Assembly (NCBI RefSeq): GCF_014201615.1
Contig: NZ_JACHEU010000003.1
Span: 275,219-339,218, forward strand
DNA: 64,000 bases
Source: Aquamicrobium lusatiense
GTDB lineage: Bacteria > Pseudomonadota > Alphaproteobacteria > Rhizobiales > Rhizobiaceae
Direction: 5' to 3'
The translations under genes and the position numbers were made by a program. The notes beneath the pieces are model-generated. The model searched no databases, had not been told where the DNA came from, and worked only from the letters and a program-made list of their open reading frames with translations. Below are positions 36,968-47,418 of this stretch, piece by piece (the stretch's first letter is position 1; each line of letters begins with the position of its first letter).

Positions 36968-37924
36968 GTGACGACGAGCCAAGCGACCGCGCAGCGGCCG
37001 AGCCCGGCCAACGCCGCCCCCGCTCCTGCAGGCACCGGCGCCGTTGCGCAGGGCGATCAGCACCTGTGGCGCTGGATTTCGTTCACGCCTGCCCTGGCCA
37101 TGATGCTGGCGCTCAGCGTTTTGCCCATCGTCAACCTGGTGATCACGTCCTTTCAGGACATTTCATGGGCTGACGGGCAGGCGACGCGCAGCTTTGCCGG
37201 CCTTGCCCATTACAAGGCGCTGTTCTCCGACAATCTGTTCGCGGCGGGTCTGCGCAACACCGTCATCTTCGCGCTGGCCGCCGTGGCCGGGCAGATGGTG
37301 CTGGCCTTCGCCATGGCGCTGATGGTCTCGCGCATCGTGCGCGGCCGGGTGCTCTACCGGGCGATCTTCATCCTGCCGCTGCTCATTCCCGGCATCGTCA
37401 TCGGCGCCATCTGGAAGCTGATGCTGAATTTCGATTTCGGCCTCGTCAACAAGCTGCTTGGCCTGTTCGGCTTCATGCCGCATGACTGGCTGGGCAGCCC
37501 CGAGACGGCGCTGTTCTCCGTCATCGTGGTCGACATCTGGCACTGGACCCCGTTCTGCTTCCTGCTGTTCCTCGCGGGACTTGAATCCCTGCCGCAGGAC
37601 GTGTTCGAGGCCTCCAAAATGGATGGTGCCAGCGCCTGGCAGGAACTGGTCCACATCACCCTGCCGCTGATGGTGCCGACCATCATCGTCACCTTCGCCT
37701 TCCGCCTGATCGTCGCCTTCAAGGTGTTCGACGAGGTCTATCTGCTCACCGGCGGCGGCCCCGGCACGTCCACCGAGGTGCTGAGCTTCACGCTCTACCA
37801 GCGCTTCTTCACCGAGGACAAGGCCGGCTACGGCTCGGCCATGTCGGTGGCCATCATCTTCATCGTCTCGATCCTGCTGGTGATCGCGATTTCGGCTCGT
37901 CGCGGCGCGGGAAGACAGTCATGA
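36968..37924 (+). CDS. ABC sugar transporter permease (MalF/UgpA type)
   Basis: A 318-residue inner membrane permease with six predicted helices, starting after a hydrophilic leader (FTPALAMMLALSVLPIVNLV). The EAA motif that contacts the ATPase reads VFEASKMDGASAWQELVHITLPL. GTG 36968 follows GGAGGTACCACCG. It ends with an ATGA overlap into the second permease. It moves the ligand of the preceding binding protein into the cytoplasm. Confidence 0.92.
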   Translation: MTTSQATAQRPSPANAAPAPAGTGAVAQGDQHLWRWISFTPALAMMLALSVLPIVNLVITSFQDISWADGQATRSFAGLAHYKALFSDNLFAAGLRNTVIFALAAVAGQMVLAFAMALMVSRIVRGRVLYRAIFILPLLIPGIVIGAIWKLMLNFDFGLVNKLLGLFGFMPHDWLGSPETALFSVIVVDIWHWTPFCFLLFLAGLESLPQDVFEASKMDGASAWQELVHITLPLMVPTIIVTFAFRLIVAFKVFDEVYLLTGGGPGTSTEVLSFTLYQRFFTEDKAGYGSAMSVAIIFIVSILLVIAISARRGAGRQS

Positions 37925-38748
37925 GGCGCCCTTTCTCTTCCTCGCTCATGCTGCATCTGGCGCTTGTGCTGTGCGCGCTGGTCGTCATCGCGCCCATCGT
38001 GTGGACGGTGGGTGCCGGCTTCCGCACCCAGATCTCGCTGCTCATGGGCCACATGACGTTCACGCCGATCTGGAACAATTTCAACGAGGTGCTGTGGTCG
38101 AAGACCTCGGATTTCCTGCTCAACTACCGCAACTCCATCATCGTGGGCGTGCTCAGCACCCTGTTGTGCGTGGTGGTGGCGACGCTCGCCGCCTTCTCGC
38201 TGAACCGGCTGAAATGGCCGGGCTGGGTGGTTCACATCTTCCTTGCCTGGACGATGATCTTCCACATGATCCCGCCGGTGGCGCTGGCCAGCGCCTGGTT
38301 CACCATGGCGCGCGCCGTGGGGTTGGAAAACACCTTCACCGGCCTCATCCTCGCCCATGCCACGCTCAACCTGCCGATCGCCATCTGGCTGATGGCGGTG
38401 TTCATCCGCGAGGTGCCGAAGGAGCTTGAGGAAGCGGCGGTGATGGACGGGGCTTCCACGCCGCGCGTCCTGTGGCATGTGGTGCTGCCGCTGATCACGC
38501 CCGGCCTTGCCGCCACCTCGATCCTCACCTTCATCTCGTCGTGGAACGAGTTCGCCGTGGCGCTCACCATGACCATGAAGCAGACGGCGACGGTGCCGGT
38601 CGCCATCGCCAAGTTCGCCCAGGATTATGAAATCCAGTACACGCAGATGGCGGCAAGCGCTGCCCTTGCCATGCTGCCTGCCCTTGTCGTGCTGCTGATC
38701 GCCCAGCGCTATATCGTGCGTGGCCTGACGCAGGGCGCGGTGAAATAG
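37921..38748 (+). CDS. ABC sugar transporter permease (MalG/UgpE type)
   Basis: A 275-residue permease with six predicted helices, beginning MLHLALVLCALVVIAPIVWT. The EAA loop is ELEEAAVMDGASTPRVLWHV followed by LPLITPGL. The start overlaps the previous gene by four bases (ATGA), ensuring equal translation of the two membrane subunits. The first sulfatase gene starts 10 bases after its stop, showing that import and desulfation are one transcription unit. Confidence 0.92.
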   Translation: MRRPFSSSLMLHLALVLCALVVIAPIVWTVGAGFRTQISLLMGHMTFTPIWNNFNEVLWSKTSDFLLNYRNSIIVGVLSTLLCVVVATLAAFSLNRLKWPGWVVHIFLAWTMIFHMIPPVALASAWFTMARAVGLENTFTGLILAHATLNLPIAIWLMAVFIREVPKELEEAAVMDGASTPRVLWHVVLPLITPGLAATSILTFISSWNEFAVALTMTMKQTATVPVAIAKFAQDYEIQYTQMAASAALAMLPALVVLLIAQRYIVRGLTQGAVK

Positions 38749-38758
38749 GAAAGCTGCC

Positions 38759-40288
38759 ATGAAGGCCGTCTTCGTCCTGCTCGATTCGCTGAACCGCCAC
38801 ATGCTGGGCGCCTATGGCGGCACGCGCATTCCGACGCCGAATTTCGACCGGCTGGCGGCGCGCTCCACAACCTTCGACCGGCATTATGTCGGCTCCCTGC
38901 CCTGCATGCCGGCACGGCGGGACATGCTGACCGGGCGCCTGACCTTCCTGCACCGCAGCTGGGGGCCGCTGGAGCCGTTCGACAACGCCTTTCCCGAGAT
39001 ACTGAGCCGGCAGAAGAAAACCTACAGCCACCTGATCACCGACCATTTCCACTACTGGGAAGATGGCGGCGCGACCTATCACAACCGCTACGATTCCTAC
39101 GAATTCGTGCGCGGGCAGGAAGGCGACCGCTGGAAGGCGATGGTCCAGCCGCACTGGGAGCGGCTGCGCGAGACCTATCACGCGCGCCAGTTCAGCGAGG
39201 AGCCGCGCTCCTATTTTCGCCAGAACATGGTCAACCGCGAGTTCATCCGCGAGGAAAAGGATTTCCCCTCGGTGCGCTGCTTCGCGGAAGGCTTCGAGTT
39301 CCTCGACCGCAACCGCGATGCCGACAACTGGTTCCTCCAGATCGAGACCTTCGACCCGCACGAGCCCTTCACCGCGCCGGAACGCTTCAAGGCCCCGTTC
39401 GACACCGGCTGGAAAGGCCCGGTCCGCGACTGGCCGCGCTATGGCCGCGTCGACGAGCTGCCGGAGGAGTGCGAGGAACTGCGCGCCAATTATTACGCCG
39501 TGGTTTCCATGTGCGATCATCTGCTCGGTCAGCTGCTCGACTATTTCGACGAGCACGATCTGTGGAAGGATACAGCACTCGTCGTCACCTCCGACCACGG
39601 CTTCCTGCTTGGCGAGCATGATTTCTGGGCCAAGAACCGCATGAACCTCTATGAGGAGGTCGCGCATATCCCGCTGTTCCTGCACGACCCGCGCCACCCC
39701 GAGCGCGCCGGCACGCGCTCAGGCGCGCTCACCCAGTCGATCGACATCGCCGCCACCTTCCTCGACCTGTTCGGGGCCGAGCCGCCGCCGGAAAACGAAG
39801 GCTTTTCGCTGTCCGGCATGGCCGATGGCACCGAGCGGCGCAAGGGCGCGCTGTTCGGCTATTTCGGCGGCGCGGTGAACGTCACGGACGGCCAGCACAC
39901 CTATCACCGCTTTCCCGAGGACCTGTCGAAGCAGGCGCTCTACCAGTACACGCTGGTGCCGACGCACATCTTCTCGCCGTTCACGCCGGCCGAGCTGGCC
40001 GACATCGAGCTGTCGCCGCCGCTGTCCTTCACCAAGGGCGCATCGCTGCTGAAAGTGCCGGTCATCGACCGCTCGCCCATGTACAACAATTACGGGCCGG
40101 GCAGCCTGCTGGAATCGGAAACGCGGCTCTACGATCTCGCCACCGATCCGGGGCAGGATGCGCCGCTGGACGATCCGAAGCTGGAAACGGCGATGACCGA
40201 GCTGATGAGCGGGCTGATGCAGGCCAATGGCGCGCCGCCCGAAGCCTTCACCCGGCTCGGCCTCGACATACCGGCGGGTGTGACATGA
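38759..40288 (+). CDS. Sulfatase 1 (formylglycine-dependent, cytoplasmic)
   Basis: A 509-residue alkaline-phosphatase-superfamily sulfatase. The maturation motif CMPAR with Cys49 in LPCMPARRDMLTG is intact, so Cys49 should become formylglycine. Metal residues are visible in VFVLLDSLNRH (Asp9) and VVTSDHGFLLGEHD. There is no signal peptide, which implies a cytoplasmic enzyme acting after import. It hydrolyses a sulfate ester; related enzymes can cleave phosphonate or phosphate diesters, so the class is likely but the substrate is not known. It sits between the permease genes and a DUF4432 gene, with an ATGA overlap to the latter. Confidence 0.87.
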   Translation: MKAVFVLLDSLNRHMLGAYGGTRIPTPNFDRLAARSTTFDRHYVGSLPCMPARRDMLTGRLTFLHRSWGPLEPFDNAFPEILSRQKKTYSHLITDHFHYWEDGGATYHNRYDSYEFVRGQEGDRWKAMVQPHWERLRETYHARQFSEEPRSYFRQNMVNREFIREEKDFPSVRCFAEGFEFLDRNRDADNWFLQIETFDPHEPFTAPERFKAPFDTGWKGPVRDWPRYGRVDELPEECEELRANYYAVVSMCDHLLGQLLDYFDEHDLWKDTALVVTSDHGFLLGEHDFWAKNRMNLYEEVAHIPLFLHDPRHPERAGTRSGALTQSIDIAATFLDLFGAEPPPENEGFSLSGMADGTERRKGALFGYFGGAVNVTDGQHTYHRFPEDLSKQALYQYTLVPTHIFSPFTPAELADIELSPPLSFTKGASLLKVPVIDRSPMYNNYGPGSLLESETRLYDLATDPGQDAPLDDPKLETAMTELMSGLMQANGAPPEAFTRLGLDIPAGVT

Positions 40289-41253
40289 CCGGCCGGGACG
40301 GCAAATTCGGCGATGCGGCCTCCCTGCGCAGCCTGACTGCGGATCTGTCGCAGATCGCCTCCGTGCGCCGCATCGTGCTCGACGACGGGCCGGGGCGCGG
40401 CGGGCGCATGCTGGCCTTCTCCACCGGCGGCGGGCTCGATTTCTGGGTGGCGGCGGACCGCTCGCTCGACATCGCCACGCTGTCCTTCCGTGGCGTTCAG
40501 CTCGGCTGGCAGAGCCCGGCCGGTTTCGGCCCGCCATCCGGACCGGAAGCCGATGGCGGCCGTGGTTTCGACCGCGCCTTTGGCGGTTTTCTCGTCACCT
40601 GCGGGCTGGAGCATATCCGTCAGCCGGCCAACGGAAACCCGCTGCATGGGCGCCTGCCCTATTCGCCCGCGCGCCTCACCGCCTATGGCGAGGACTGGGA
40701 GGCGGATGAGCCGGTGCTGTTCTGCGAGGGCGAGGTGGTGCAGTGGCGCAATGGCGCGTACGCCTATCGCCTGAAGCGCCGCATCGAAGCGCCGATCGGC
40801 GGCGCAAAGCTGCGCATCATCGACCGCATCGAAAATATCGGCCCCGGGCCGCTGCCGCTTTATCTGCTCTATCATTTCAATCTGGGCTATCCGGCCGTCG
40901 CGCCGGGAACCGTGGTCGAACTGGATGGCGAGCGCCTGATCGGGCCGCTGGCCATGCCGGAGGAAGGCCCGGTTCCGGCCAGCCTGCACCCTCTTCGCGG
41001 CGCGGGGCATGCCGTGTGCAGCGTCGATGCCGGCGCGGGCAGCCCGCAACTGCGCTTTGGCTGGGATGCCGCGCGCCTGCCCCACCTGCAATTGTGGCGC
41101 AACCTGATGCCGCGCAGCGGCGTGCTGTCGGTGGAGCCCTGCAATGTGGGGCGCAACGAGGATGGCTCGAATGCCGATGCGCCGCTGCTGGCGCCCGGTG
41201 AAACGTCTGCTTTTTCCGTGTCGGTCGAAGTTGGAACGGCTGGCGCGACATGA
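40285..41253 (+). CDS. DUF4432/aldose-1-epimerase-like protein
   Basis: A 322-residue galactose-mutarotase-like protein of the DUF4432 group. Recognisable parts are FWVAADRSLDIATLSFRGVQLGW, GFDRAFGGFLVTCGLEH, GNPLHGRLPYSPA (candidate catalytic His) and YLLYHFNLGYP. The catalytic acid pattern of true GalM is not obvious to me. In this operon it would interconvert anomers of, or bind, the imported sugar. It overlaps the sulfatase by four bases and lies 15 bases before the ATPase gene. It is the best hint that the substrate is a carbohydrate. Confidence 0.75.
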   Translation: MTGRDGKFGDAASLRSLTADLSQIASVRRIVLDDGPGRGGRMLAFSTGGGLDFWVAADRSLDIATLSFRGVQLGWQSPAGFGPPSGPEADGGRGFDRAFGGFLVTCGLEHIRQPANGNPLHGRLPYSPARLTAYGEDWEADEPVLFCEGEVVQWRNGAYAYRLKRRIEAPIGGAKLRIIDRIENIGPGPLPLYLLYHFNLGYPAVAPGTVVELDGERLIGPLAMPEEGPVPASLHPLRGAGHAVCSVDAGAGSPQLRFGWDAARLPHLQLWRNLMPRSGVLSVEPCNVGRNEDGSNADAPLLAPGETSAFSVSVEVGTAGAT

Positions 41254-41268
41254 ACAGGGAAAACGATC

Positions 41269-42594
<1,326 letters not shown>

Positions 42595-42636
42595 CCGCCT
42601 TCCGCACCTGCATCGCCGCCCGCATATGAGAGTGAC

Positions 42637-44187
42637 ATGACCACGCGACCCAATATCCTTTTCATCATGTCGGACGATCACGCCGCGCGCGCGATCTCCT
42701 GCTATGGGTCCGGGCTCAACAGCACGCCCAATATCGACCGCATCGCCCGCGACGGCATGCGGCTCGACCGCTGCTATGTCACCAATTCGATCTGCACGCC
42801 GAGCCGCGCCTCGATCCTCACCGGCACCTACAATCACGTGAACCGCGTCACCACGCTCGACACCCATATCGACAACCGCCTGCCGCATGTCGCGAAGCAT
42901 CTGCGCCAGGCGGGCTACCAGACCGGGATGTTCGGCAAGTGGCATCTCGGCGAAGGCAGGGCGCACCAGCCGACCGGCTTCGACGAATGGTCGGTGTTTC
43001 CGGGACAAGGCGAATATTTCGATCCGGTGATGATCGGCCCCGATGGCGCGGAAACGGTGCCGGGCTACGCCAGCGATGTGCTGACCGACAAGTGCCTCGA
43101 TTTTCTGGAGCGGCGCGATCCTGAGCGGCCGTTCTTCATGATGTGCCATCACAAGGCCCCTCACCGCCCCTTCGAGCCGCATCCGCGCCATCGTCATCTC
43201 CATGCCGACGGCGATCTGCCGGTGCCGGAAACCTTCGACGACGATTACGCCAACCGGGCCGCCGCTGCCGCCGCCGCCAAAATGCGCATCCGCGCCGACA
43301 TGACCTACAAGGACCTTGGCCTGGTGCAGCCCGAAGCGGGCGCCGAGGCCGGCGAGCTGCTGATTGCCGGCCGCAAGGACCGCAAGGTTCCGGACATCGC
43401 TCCTGGTCAGGAAATCCGCCTCATCGACGCCGCGACGGGGAAAAACTTTGTCTTCACCGATCCCCGGCAACTCGCCCTGTTCAAATACCAGCGCTACATG
43501 ATGCGCTATCTGCAGACGGTGGCGGCGATCGACGAGAATGTCGGCCGGCTTCTCGACTATCTCGACGCGGAAGGGCTGACCGACGACACCATCGTCATCT
43601 ACACCTCCGATCAGGGATTTTTCCTTGGCGAGCATGGCTGGTTCGACAAGCGCTTCATGTATGAGGAATCGTTGCAGATGCCGTTCCTCATCCGCTATCC
43701 GCTGGGCATCGCGCCGGGTGCGGTGTCACGGCAGATCGCCATGAATGTCGATTTCGCCCCCACCTTCCTCGACTATGCGGGCGTGCGAACCCCTTCCTAC
43801 ATGCAGGGCACCAGCCTGCGGCCTGTTCTGGAGCAGCGCGCGGATGCGGACTGGCAGGACGTCGCCTATCACCGCTACTGGATGCACAAGGACGATTTCC
43901 ACAATGCCTTCGCCCATTACGGCGTGCGCGATGCCCGCTACAAGCTGATCTACTGGTACAATGATCCGCTGGGCGAGACCGGCGCCAATCCCGGCGACGA
44001 GCCGCCCGAATGGGAGCTGTTCGATTGCGAGGCCGATCCGTTCGAGCTGCACAACCGCGCGGGCGACCCGGCGTTCCGTGATGTCTTCCTGACGATGCTG
44101 GAAAAGCTCGATGCGAAAATGGCGGAGATCGGCGATAGCCCCGAGCATGACAACGCCGTCGTGCGGGCGCAGCTCGGGCGCGGCTGA
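42637..44187 (+). CDS. Sulfatase 2 (formylglycine-dependent, cytoplasmic)
   Basis: A 516-residue sulfatase. The N-terminus PNILFIMSDDHAARAISCYG gives the metal Asp pair, and the maturation motif CTPSR with Cys53 (NSICTPSRASILTG) is canonical. Further active-site sequence: GMFGKWHLGEG, FFMMCHHKAPH and IYTSDQGFFLGEHGWFDKR. There is no signal peptide. It is closer to classical arylsulfatase/heparan-type sulfatases than sulfatase 1, so the two probably remove different sulfate groups or act in sequence. The maturase gene follows 6 bases later. Confidence 0.9.
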   Translation: MTTRPNILFIMSDDHAARAISCYGSGLNSTPNIDRIARDGMRLDRCYVTNSICTPSRASILTGTYNHVNRVTTLDTHIDNRLPHVAKHLRQAGYQTGMFGKWHLGEGRAHQPTGFDEWSVFPGQGEYFDPVMIGPDGAETVPGYASDVLTDKCLDFLERRDPERPFFMMCHHKAPHRPFEPHPRHRHLHADGDLPVPETFDDDYANRAAAAAAAKMRIRADMTYKDLGLVQPEAGAEAGELLIAGRKDRKVPDIAPGQEIRLIDAATGKNFVFTDPRQLALFKYQRYMMRYLQTVAAIDENVGRLLDYLDAEGLTDDTIVIYTSDQGFFLGEHGWFDKRFMYEESLQMPFLIRYPLGIAPGAVSRQIAMNVDFAPTFLDYAGVRTPSYMQGTSLRPVLEQRADADWQDVAYHRYWMHKDDFHNAFAHYGVRDARYKLIYWYNDPLGETGANPGDEPPEWELFDCEADPFELHNRAGDPAFRDVFLTMLEKLDAKMAEIGDSPEHDNAVVRAQLGRG

Positions 44188-44193
44188 ACCGGC

Positions 44194-45165
44194 ATGAGCT
44201 GCTGCGCGAACTCCCGCACCCCGCAGCAGCGGCCGCATGAGAAGCCCGCTGCGGCCGGCTCTCCGATAAATGCTTCCTCCCCTGCTCCGGGGAACGATGC
44301 GGAGGCCCCTCCCCGCGCCCGCTTCGAGGCCGCCCGCTCCTTCATCGGCACCGACAGGCCGCTGATCGCCGCAGATGGCGAGGGCCCGGCCCGCCCGGTG
44401 CGGCTCGATGCCTTCGAGATGGAGACCGAGACCGTCACCAACGACCGCTTCGCCGCCTTCGTGGCTGCGACCGGCTACGTTACCGAGGCCGAGCGCTTCG
44501 GCTGGTCGCCGGTGTTCATCGGCCTGCTGCCGGACGGGGCCGGCTATTACGCCAATGAGGGCGAAACGCCCTGGTGGGTGCGTGTGGAAGGCGCCTCGTG
44601 GAAGACGCCGGAAGGCCCCGCCAGCGATCTGGCCGGACGCGGCGACCATCCGGTCGTGCAGGTGTCGTGGAACGACGCGAGCGCCTTCGCGGCATGGAGC
44701 GGCGGGCGGCTGCCGACGGAGGCCGAGTGGGAACATGCGGCCCGCGCCGGTCTCGGCGACGTGCGCTATCCATGGGGCGACGACGAGCCCGACGACACCA
44801 CCATCTTCTGCAACATCTGGCAGGGCGTCTTTCCGCACCGGAACACGTTGGCCGACGGCTATCTCGGCACCAGCCCCGTCCGCGCCTTCCAGCCCAACCG
44901 TGCCGGGCTTTACGGCATGGCCGGCAATGTGTGGGAATGGACGCAGGATGCCTATCGCGTCCGTTCACTCTCCAAAGCGGCGAAGGCCCGCAACCGGCAT
45001 GCGGCGCTTGGGCAGGAGAAGGTGATGAAGGGCGGCTCCTTCCTCTGCCACGTCTCCTACTGCCACCGCTACCGCATCGCCGCGCGCTCGGCGCTGACCA
45101 TCGACTCCTCCACCAGCAATGCCGGCTTCCGGCTTGTCTACGATGTGGCGGCTTCCGCAGATTAG
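44194..45165 (+). CDS. Formylglycine-generating enzyme (sulfatase maturase)
   Basis: A 323-residue SUMF1-type protein. The FGE core is clear: FEMETETVTNDRFAAFV, RLPTEAEWEHAARAG, YGMAGNVWEWTQDAY and the active-site sequence GGSFLCHVSYCHRYR, with Cys285 and Cys290 matching the two copper-binding catalytic cysteines of human FGE. The TIDSSTSNAGFRL tail is also conserved. It oxidises the Cys of CxPxR in both sulfatases to formylglycine, using O2. The first 45 residues are Pro/Ala-rich and not part of the fold. It is the last gene of the operon, directly after sulfatase 2. Confidence 0.92.
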   Translation: MSCCANSRTPQQRPHEKPAAAGSPINASSPAPGNDAEAPPRARFEAARSFIGTDRPLIAADGEGPARPVRLDAFEMETETVTNDRFAAFVAATGYVTEAERFGWSPVFIGLLPDGAGYYANEGETPWWVRVEGASWKTPEGPASDLAGRGDHPVVQVSWNDASAFAAWSGGRLPTEAEWEHAARAGLGDVRYPWGDDEPDDTTIFCNIWQGVFPHRNTLADGYLGTSPVRAFQPNRAGLYGMAGNVWEWTQDAYRVRSLSKAAKARNRHAALGQEKVMKGGSFLCHVSYCHRYRIAARSALTIDSSTSNAGFRLVYDVAASAD

Positions 45166-45260
45166 AGCGTGCCGCGATTCTTTCGGTTTTACCCCGCGCT
45201 TTGACTTTCTATTATTGCATATCGCTCGAAACCGGTTCCCACCTGCGAGCGATATGCTTT
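45164..45260. repeat. RIME-like intergenic mosaic repeat, copy 2
   Basis: Same order of blocks as 5497-5599, in the same orientation: AGAGCGTGCCGCGATT, then CGCGCTTTG, then GCATATCGCT-GAAACCGGTTCCCAC-AGCGATATGC. It begins within the stop codon of the formylglycine-generating enzyme gene, so it may act as the 3' end structure of that operon. Confidence 0.75.
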
Positions 45261-45782
45261 GGTTCCCCGCGGCCATCCATCGTGTCAACTCGACCTGTCA
45301 CCGGTATGGGAACACATCCGCGTGGTCCGCCCCCTTTCGCGGGCCGGTGCCTCCGCCCTCGTCGAAGTGACCACAACACTATCGATGGCCGCCGCCCGTG
45401 GGCTTTCCTCTCGGGGAATGCCGCGATGAGCTGCCGGTGCAGTTCATGGATCGTGGGGCATTATCCTGAGTCTGATCCGGGGCCGTCGGCAGGCTGACCC
45501 GGCATGACAAGCGGAACACCATCCCCTCCGCCTGGCCAGAAGCTGAAACCATCTGGCGCCGCCTTGGAGATTCGCACGCAAGTTTGGTGTGCGAGCCGTC
45601 CAACACTATCGTGCGAGGGCGCGCCCCGCGATTCGGATGAGCGCGATGTTTGTGGCTGATCGGCAGTGCCTGATGTCATCAGGAACCTTGCAGAACCCAC
45701 TTCATGGGTATTCTTATCTCCCGCTCGGCCCGTCTCCGAGGCCAAAGAATCCGCAACCATCAGGAAACATGCGTTTTATCGA

Positions 45783-45798
45783 GTTGACAGCTGGCAAC
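45783..45798. other. parS-like centromere site 1
   Basis: GTTGACAGCTGGCAAC matches the repABC parS consensus GTTnnCnGCnGnnAAC at every fixed position. It lies about 250 bases upstream of repA. RepB is expected to bind here. Confidence 0.85.
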
Positions 45799-45834
45799 TC
45801 TTGCCGATTCGGAATGCGGAATTGGTTGCAGAAA

Positions 45835-45852
45835 GGTTAATTTCCGTTAACC
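45835..45852. promoter_or_regulatory. 6-6-6 palindrome GGTTAA-TTTCCG-TTAACC upstream of repA
   Basis: A perfect inverted repeat just before a TTGACA box (45862-45867). RepA proteins of repABC replicons repress their own promoter from palindromes in this place, so it is a candidate RepA operator (inference). Confidence 0.45.
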
Positions 45853-46049
45853 CTCTTTTGCTTGACAGGAATCGGTATTTCACCCAGCCTCATCTACGGC
45901 AATTGCAGGTAAATATCGGTATTATCCGTAACTTGCGGCGGCCACTGTAAACTCAAGCGTAATCGCGTAGACTTGTGTCCATCCGGTGAGTCGGAGAAGG
46001 CCGTTTCCCGACAGGGGAAGGGTGTGTTTTTGTGCAGGCAGGTTCAGAT

Positions 46050-47291
46050 ATGACACTCGAGGGGCAGACCGCGCAGCACGCTGTCGTGCAGGGGCCGGCC
46101 GATCGCCAGATCGCCGCCGATGCCGAGCGGCTGTCGGCCGAGCTTGCCAAGCTGCGCGGCAGGCTGTTTCCGCCGAGCGCCATGAAGACGCTGCGCCCCT
46201 TCACCAGCGGCGAGGCGGCGCGGCTGATCGGCGTGACCGACGGCTATCTGCGGCAATTGTCGATTTCAGGCGAGGGCCCCTCCCCCGAGGTCGGCGCGGG
46301 CGGGCGCAGGCTCTATTCGCTGGCCGATGTGAACGCGCTGCGCGCTCATCTCGCCGGACAGGGCGGCGCCAAGGCGCGCCATTATCTGCGCCGCCGCCAG
46401 CCGGGCGAGCATTTGCAGGTGGTGGCGATCACCAACTTCAAGGGCGGCTCGGGCAAGACAACCACCTCGGCCCATCTGGCGCAGTATCTGGCCTTGCAGG
46501 GCTATCGCACGCTGGCCATCGATCTGGATCCTCAAGCTTCGCTCTCGGCTCTGTTCGGCTATCAGCCCGAACTCGATCTCAGCGGGAACGACACGCTCTA
46601 TGGCGCGATCCGCTATGACGAGGAGCGGGTGGAGCTGTCCAGCATCATCCGCCCCACCTATTTCGACGGGCTCGATCTGGTGCCCGGCAATCTCGAGCTG
46701 CAGGAGTTCGAGCACACGACGCCGCAGCATCTGGCGGCGCGCGGGCAGGGCCGAGCCGGGGAGGCTGGACACGACCTGTTCTTCGCCCGCGTCCAGCAGG
46801 CGATCTCGACCGTCGAGGCCAATTACGACGTGGTGGTCATCGACTGCCCGCCGCAGCTTGGCTATCTGACGCTGAGCGCGCTGTGCGCGGCCACTTCCGT
46901 CATCGTCACCGTGCATCCGCAGATGCTCGACGTGGCCTCGATGAGCCAGTTCCTGTTCATGACCTCCGATCTGCTGGCTGTGGTGCGTGAGGCGGGCGGC
47001 GAGCTGAATTTCGATTTCCTGCGCTATCTCATCACCCGCTATGAGCCGAACGATGGCCCGCAGACGCAGATTTCCGGATTCCTGCGCACCCAGTTCGGGG
47101 ACAGGGTGCTGACCGCGCCGATGCTGAAATCGACGGCGGTGTCGGATGCGGGGCTTTCCAAGCAGACGCTCTACGAAGTGGGCCGCGAGAATTTCAACCG
47201 CGCCACCTATGACCGCGCCTATGAGGCGCTGACGGCGGTGAATGCCGAGATCGAGGCGCTGCTCATCCAATCATGGGGACGCAAGCCATGA
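46050..47291 (+). CDS. repA: Plasmid partitioning ATPase RepA (ParA family)
   Basis: A 413-residue ParA-type ATPase with the N-terminal helical region of repABC RepA (RPFTSGEAARLIGVTDGYLRQLS; RRLYSLADVNALR). It has the deviant Walker A KGGSGKTTTSAH, Walker B region VVIDCPPQLGYL, and ends near NAEIEALLIQSWGRKP. It drives plasmid segregation with RepB and represses the operon. ATG 46050 is preferred; GTG 46032 is an alternative in the same frame. A parS site lies 5 bases after its stop. Confidence 0.95.
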   Translation: MTLEGQTAQHAVVQGPADRQIAADAERLSAELAKLRGRLFPPSAMKTLRPFTSGEAARLIGVTDGYLRQLSISGEGPSPEVGAGGRRLYSLADVNALRAHLAGQGGAKARHYLRRRQPGEHLQVVAITNFKGGSGKTTTSAHLAQYLALQGYRTLAIDLDPQASLSALFGYQPELDLSGNDTLYGAIRYDEERVELSSIIRPTYFDGLDLVPGNLELQEFEHTTPQHLAARGQGRAGEAGHDLFFARVQQAISTVEANYDVVVIDCPPQLGYLTLSALCAATSVIVTVHPQMLDVASMSQFLFMTSDLLAVVREAGGELNFDFLRYLITRYEPNDGPQTQISGFLRTQFGDRVLTAPMLKSTAVSDAGLSKQTLYEVGRENFNRATYDRAYEALTAVNAEIEALLIQSWGRKP

Positions 47292-47296
47292 GCCGG

Positions 47297-47312
47297 TTGA
47301 CAGCTGTCAACT
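47297..47312. other. parS-like centromere site 2 (repA-repB gap)
   Basis: GTTGACAGCTGTCAAC is a perfect 16-base palindrome and fits the GTTnnCnGCnGnnAAC consensus. It starts 5 bases after the repA stop, in the 127-base gap before repB. Confidence 0.88.
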
Positions 47313-47418
47313 TGTCCTGTGCGTCGCGAATCGGAGTCTCGCGACCGTTAAATTCGGCCGCCATCTATCCACACCTCGCGAATCTCCGCGATGATGCGCG
47401 GCAGGGAGGTGACGGCTC

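Larger units (their letters stand above)
45261..46049. other. Gene-free leader region of repABC
   Basis: Almost 800 bases without a convincing gene. It holds a parS-like site (45783-45798), the palindrome GGTTAA-TTTCCG-TTAACC (45835-45852), a TTGACA promoter-like box (45862-45867) without a clear -10, and two copies of ATCGGTATT (45871-45879, 45915-45923) before the repA start. This is consistent with an autoregulated repABC promoter. Confidence 0.6.
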